DNA of 64,000 bases from Gracilibacillus timonensis (GTDB lineage Bacteria; Bacillota; Bacilli; Bacillales; Amphibacillaceae), in NCBI RefSeq assembly GCF_900086715.1, contig NZ_FLKH01000012.1, forward strand, positions 868,001 to 932,000, in the 5' to 3' direction. The position numbers and the translations under genes were made by a program. The notes beneath the pieces were generated by a model. The model searched no databases. It saw only the letters and a program-made list of their open reading frames with translations, and had not been told where the DNA came from. How positions within the stretch are numbered: the first letter of the stretch is position 1; each line of letters opens with the position of its first letter. Shown here in pieces: positions 61,576-64,000 of this stretch.

Positions 61576-62298
61576 ATGGATGTACAGGAAGAGCACAAAG
61601 TATTGGTAGTTGATGATGAAGAGCGTATTCGCAGATTATTGAAAATGTATTTAGAAAGAGAAGGATATACAGTGGAAGAAGCAGGTGATGGTGAAGAGGC
61701 ACTGAAAAAGGCACTATCAGAAGAGTATGAGGTGATTTTACTGGACTTAATGATGCCTGGCAAGGATGGTGTTGAGGTATGTAAAGCACTTCGTAAAAAG
61801 AAAAGCACACCGGTCATTATGCTGACTGCTAAAGGGGAAGAATTAAATCGTATTCAAGGATTTGAAGCGGGAACTGATGATTATATTGTCAAACCTTTCA
61901 GCCCGCGTGAAGTAGTATTAAGGGTAAAGGCCTTATTAAGAAGAGCTTCCACCTCAAAAAACGTGAATACCTCGCAAGAATCAAAGGATATTATCGAGTT
62001 CCCTCATTTGACCATTGATAATGATGCGCACCGCGTGTTAGCAGATAATAAAGAAGTAAGTTTAACACCAAAGGAATATGAATTGTTATTATTCCTTGCC
62101 AAAGCACCAGATAAGGTATTTGAGCGAGAAGCATTATTAAAAGAAGTTTGGAAATATGAATTTTTTGGTGATTTACGTACCGTAGATACCCACGTCAAAC
62201 GACTTCGAGAGAAATTAAGCAAGGTATCCAAGGATGCTGCCAAAATGATTGTAACAGTTTGGGGTGTGGGATATAAATTTGAAATAAATCATGAATGA
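61576..62298 (+). CDS. resD: Response regulator ResD
   Basis: OmpR-type activator of aerobic and anaerobic respiration genes. ATG 61576 behind AGGAGGGGGAG gives 240 residues, the B. subtilis length; the frame is open 27 codons further up but without a site. Receiver: VDDEERI, phosphorylated Asp in ILLDLMMPG (about 58), MLTAKG, KPFSPRE. C-terminal winged helix: LTPKEYELL and RTVDTHVKRLREK. The cognate kinase gene resE, normally overlapping resD, is not here; a cobalamin riboswitch follows. Confidence 0.95.
   Translation: MDVQEEHKVLVVDDEERIRRLLKMYLEREGYTVEEAGDGEEALKKALSEEYEVILLDLMMPGKDGVEVCKALRKKKSTPVIMLTAKGEELNRIQGFEAGTDDYIVKPFSPREVVLRVKALLRRASTSKNVNTSQESKDIIEFPHLTIDNDAHRVLADNKEVSLTPKEYELLLFLAKAPDKVFEREALLKEVWKYEFFGDLRTVDTHVKRLREKLSKVSKDAAKMIVTVWGVGYKFEINHE
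62249..62277 (+). promoter_or_regulatory. Candidate promoter of the B12-riboswitch operon, inside resD
   Basis: TTGTAA (62249-62254), a 17-bp spacer, TATAAA (62272-62277), within the last codons of resD. Only 13 bp separate the resD stop from the riboswitch, so a separate promoter has to lie inside resD. Confidence 0.5.
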
Positions 62299-62311
62299 AT
62301 GGGTTATGTTT

Positions 62312-62476
62312 AAAGGTGTACTTACTTGATAGGGAATCTGGTTAAAATCCAGAGCTGTCCTCGCAACTGTAAATGTGTCCAGCCATAGAGCAAAAGCCAC
62401 TGTACCACGAAGGAGGTATGGGAAGGTGCTTTTTGGTATTTACACATAAGCCAGGAGACCTGCCTTTAAATATAGG
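62312..62476 (+). ncRNA. Cobalamin (B12) riboswitch
   Basis: Conserved elements occur in order: AAAGGTG (62312), GGGAATCTGGTTAAAATCCAG-type core (GGGAATCTGG at 62332, AAAATCCAGAGCTGTCC), CGCAACTGT (62362-62370), AGCCACTGT, GGAAGGTGC and the B12 box AGCCAGGAGACCTGCC (62449-62464). It binds adenosylcobalamin and shuts down the downstream genes when B12 is plentiful. An ATCCT/AGGAT stem (about 62538-62562) lies just before the Shine-Dalgarno GGGGGAG, so control may be translational. Confidence 0.93.
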
Positions 62477-62576
62477 ATCATGCTTCGAGGATTGAGCGTG
62501 TAAGGAAGTATTGCTGTATACATACTTATACATGGCTTGTATCCTCCATAATGAGAATAGGATGGGGGAGATATAA

Positions 62577-62990
62577 ATGGCTTTTTTTAGAAGATTTATG
62601 ATTGGTATCATTTTACTGGTGGGATTGGCAGCTTGTGGTGATAGTGAAAATCCTGATAATCAACAAGATACAAATACATCAGACGAAGCCGTGGAAGAAG
62701 TCAATGTATCGATCACGATTTCGGATCATTCGTCAGATACGGTTATTAGTGATGAGGAGCTGCAAGTGGAGTCAGGAAGCGACATACTTACCATTTTGCA
62801 AGAGAATTATGAGCAGGTGGAGCTAACGAATGAAGGTTTTTTGACAGGAATTGAAGGTCACCAGCAAGATGAAGAAAACAATGTATATTGGGTCTATGAA
62901 GTGAACGGAGAAATGGCCAATGTCGGCATGTCTGAATATGAAGTTAGCGATCAAGATGAGATTACCTTAAGTTTAGAAAAGATGGAGTAA
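62577..62990 (+). CDS. B12-regulated lipoprotein with transcobalamin-like C-terminal (DUF4430) domain
   Basis: A 137-residue exported lipoprotein. Signal peptide with RRFMIGIILLVGLAAC lipobox (Cys about 20), an Asp/Asn-rich linker (about 22-42), then a domain of about 95 residues. It shows LTILQENYEQVELTNEGFLT, YWVYEVNGEMANVGMSEYEV and DQDEITLSL, the DUF4430 pattern shared with the C-terminal domain of intrinsic factor and transcobalamin. Sitting under a cobalamin riboswitch and next to an ECF S component, it is probably an extracellular cobalamin (or cobamide precursor) binder. GGGGGAG precedes ATG 62577. Confidence 0.85.
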   Translation: MAFFRRFMIGIILLVGLAACGDSENPDNQQDTNTSDEAVEEVNVSITISDHSSDTVISDEELQVESGSDILTILQENYEQVELTNEGFLTGIEGHQQDEENNVYWVYEVNGEMANVGMSEYEVSDQDEITLSLEKME

Positions 62991-62995
62991 TCCAA

Positions 62996-63493
62996 GTGAA
63001 CACCTATAAATTGACGCTGATTGCCCTATTGGCCGCTGTATGTGTGGTGGGCAGGCTTGCTTTTCAAATGATCGCTAATGTCCAGCCTGTCACGTCACTG
63101 ATTATTATTTCAGGGGCAATGCTTGGGATTGGTCCAGCTATTTGTATAGCACTTATTACGGCCTATGTGACTAGTTTGTTTATGGGCATGGGCCTGTGGA
63201 CGGTTTGGCAGATGCTTGCTTGGTCCGTGATTGGTCTTGTGGCAGGATTAATTGGTAAATGTACGTGTAAACATCAGTTACTATGGCTCACGGTTTTTTC
63301 TTTTATAGCGGCTTATCTATATGGCTTGCTGCTCAATTTAGGCACGTATACCGTCGCCAGCGGAAATTTTTGGAGTTATTACTTGGCGGGCATTTCATTT
63401 GACACGGCACACGCTATCGGCAATGTGATTTTTATGATTATTCTCTATCCGATACTCTATCGAATCTTTCAGCGAAAACGATCGTTTTACTAG
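62996..63493 (+). CDS. ECF transporter S component, probable cobalamin specificity subunit
   Basis: A 165-residue membrane protein with about five to six helices, the ECF S-component architecture: a first helix LTLIALLAAVCVVGRLAF with the ECF-T contact AxxxA-like pattern, and SGAMLGIGPAICIALITAYV. GTG 62996 follows GGAG with 7-nt spacing, 5 bp after the lipoprotein gene. The riboswitch suggests cobalamin as substrate (CbrT-like role). No EcfA/EcfT genes adjoin, so a shared energising module is expected elsewhere. Confidence 0.85.
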   Translation: MNTYKLTLIALLAAVCVVGRLAFQMIANVQPVTSLIIISGAMLGIGPAICIALITAYVTSLFMGMGLWTVWQMLAWSVIGLVAGLIGKCTCKHQLLWLTVFSFIAAYLYGLLLNLGTYTVASGNFWSYYLAGISFDTAHAIGNVIFMIILYPILYRIFQRKRSFY

Positions 63494-63539
63494 AAGTATC
63501 TATTTTACCATTGATCAAATTTCTTGTAATGGAGATGAT

Positions 63540-63642
63540 CTAGTCCCTAAGGTATAAGAAAAACTTCACTTTGTTCCAAATCAAAATCGATCCAATCCCA
63601 ATCCTATTACACCACGTATGTTAAGTTTTCTACTGATAAAGA
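63540..63642. other. Gap before fer with degraded hairpin-unit sequence
   Basis: AAATCAAAATCGATCCAATC and TTAAGTTTTCTACTGATAAAG resemble the 3' half of the ACCGGGC hairpin unit (compare 9400-9460 and 36810-36870), but no hairpin head is left. No gene seen. Confidence 0.4.
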
Positions 63643-63645
63643 AAA

Positions 63646-63692
63646 ACAGTTGAGATGCAAGAGGGCTAAGCTCCTTCACGCATCCAACTGTT
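63646..63692 (-). terminator. Terminator of fer (minus strand)
   Basis: On the minus strand AACAGTTGGATGC pairs with GCATCTCAACTGTT around a loop and is followed by TTTTCTTT. Confidence 0.85.
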
Positions 63693-63915
63693 ACTTCTCA
63701 CCTTCTTTTATTCGCACCGATTCCGTTGGGCATCCATCCTGTGCATCCAATAAATCCTCCATTAATTGCTCAGGTACTGACTGTTCTCCACTATTGTGAT
63801 CGCGTCTGCCGAATGCGATTCCTTCCTCATCGTAATCGAACAGGTCAGGAGCAGTAGCACCACACACACCGCAAGCAATACAAGTTTCTTGGTTAATCCA
63901 TGTATAATAAGGCAA
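63691..63915 (-). CDS. fer: 4Fe-4S ferredoxin
   Basis: Small electron carrier of 74 residues. Cluster ligands are [10 protein letters not shown] (CxxCxxC) near the N-terminus and GCP near the C-terminus, as in B. subtilis Fer, which carries a single 4Fe-4S cluster. TTG 63915 aligns with the Fer N-terminus ([15 protein letters not shown]) and has AAGGGAAG at good spacing; longer open frames upstream have no site. Confidence 0.9.
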   Translation of the reverse strand: MPYYTWINQETCIACGVCGATAPDLFDYDEEGIAFGRRDHNSGEQSVPEQLMEDLLDAQDGCPTESVRIKEGEK

Positions 63916-64000
63916 AAAAGCCACTTCCCTTTTTCTTAATGTATTGAAAATTTCGATAAAATCGTTTGTTCCTCTATTTTTATCCAAAGTAATCCTGATA

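Overview
The window is a chromosomal segment of a low-GC, endospore-forming member of the Bacillaceae. The gene order largely follows the Bacillus subtilis block from dxs/yqxC/ahrC/recN/spoIVB/spo0A through the bkd, yqj/yqk, fur-xerD, drm, dacF-spoIIA, spoVA, lysA, scpAB and dacB-spmAB-rluB-res genes to fer. Sporulation genes (spoIVB, spo0A, spoIIM, dacF, spoIIAA-AB-sigF, spoVAA/AB/AF, spmA/B) leave little doubt about a spore-former. Genus is inference only: a halotolerant relative such as Gracilibacillus, Virgibacillus or Oceanobacillus would fit.

Layout. 1-5.9 kb: dxs (5' cut), TlyA-type rRNA methylase, argR, recN, spoIVB. 6.0-8.16 kb: an intact IS66-type element with a perfect 8-bp target duplication, inserted between spoIVB and spo0A. 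8.3-12.9 kb: spo0A with its dual promoter, an MscS channel, aspartokinase, a DUF2627 protein. 12.9-20.4 kb: a compact branched-chain 2-oxoacid operon (regulator, butyrate kinase, E3, E1a, E1b, E2) lacking ptb and bcd, with a regulator that lacks the sigma-54 contact loop. 20.7-24.4 kb: two membrane proteins, a TerC protein, a 624-bp palindromic repeat, bacilliredoxin, a Prli42-like micro-protein. 24.6-33.5 kb: peptidase, DNA polymerase IV, RNase Z, GDPD, SDR, YqkB, aldo/keto reductase, NudF, endonuclease Q. 33.5-39.7 kb: spoIIM, fur, yqzK, xerD, a second palindromic repeat, deoB, pdp. 40-48.4 kb: dacF, spoIIA operon, spoVAA-AB-AF (no AC/AD/AE), lysA, ppiB. 48.4-57.9 kb: small genes, ribT, scpAB, a complete blaR1-blaI / beta-lactamase unit, dacB, spmAB, rluB. 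58-64 kb: resABCD without resE, then a cobalamin-riboswitch operon (intrinsic-factor-like lipoprotein plus ECF S component), and ferredoxin.

Intergenic space is rich in repeats: (i) a MITE-like family with TATATAAGTTGAA ends (five copies or partial copies, probably a sixth decayed one under the IS66); (ii) a terminator-like hairpin unit (ACCGGGC...GCCCGGT) at seven sites, always in the same orientation; (iii) ~620-650-bp elements with 22-bp terminal inverted repeats, nested inside unit (ii), whose two GC-rich arms are exchanged between the copies; (iv) a GC-rich block at 30.2-30.4 kb. The most interesting biology is the B12-riboswitch operon whose promoter lies inside the 3' end of resD where resE would be expected, the rewired bkd regulator, and the arm-swapping palindromic element.
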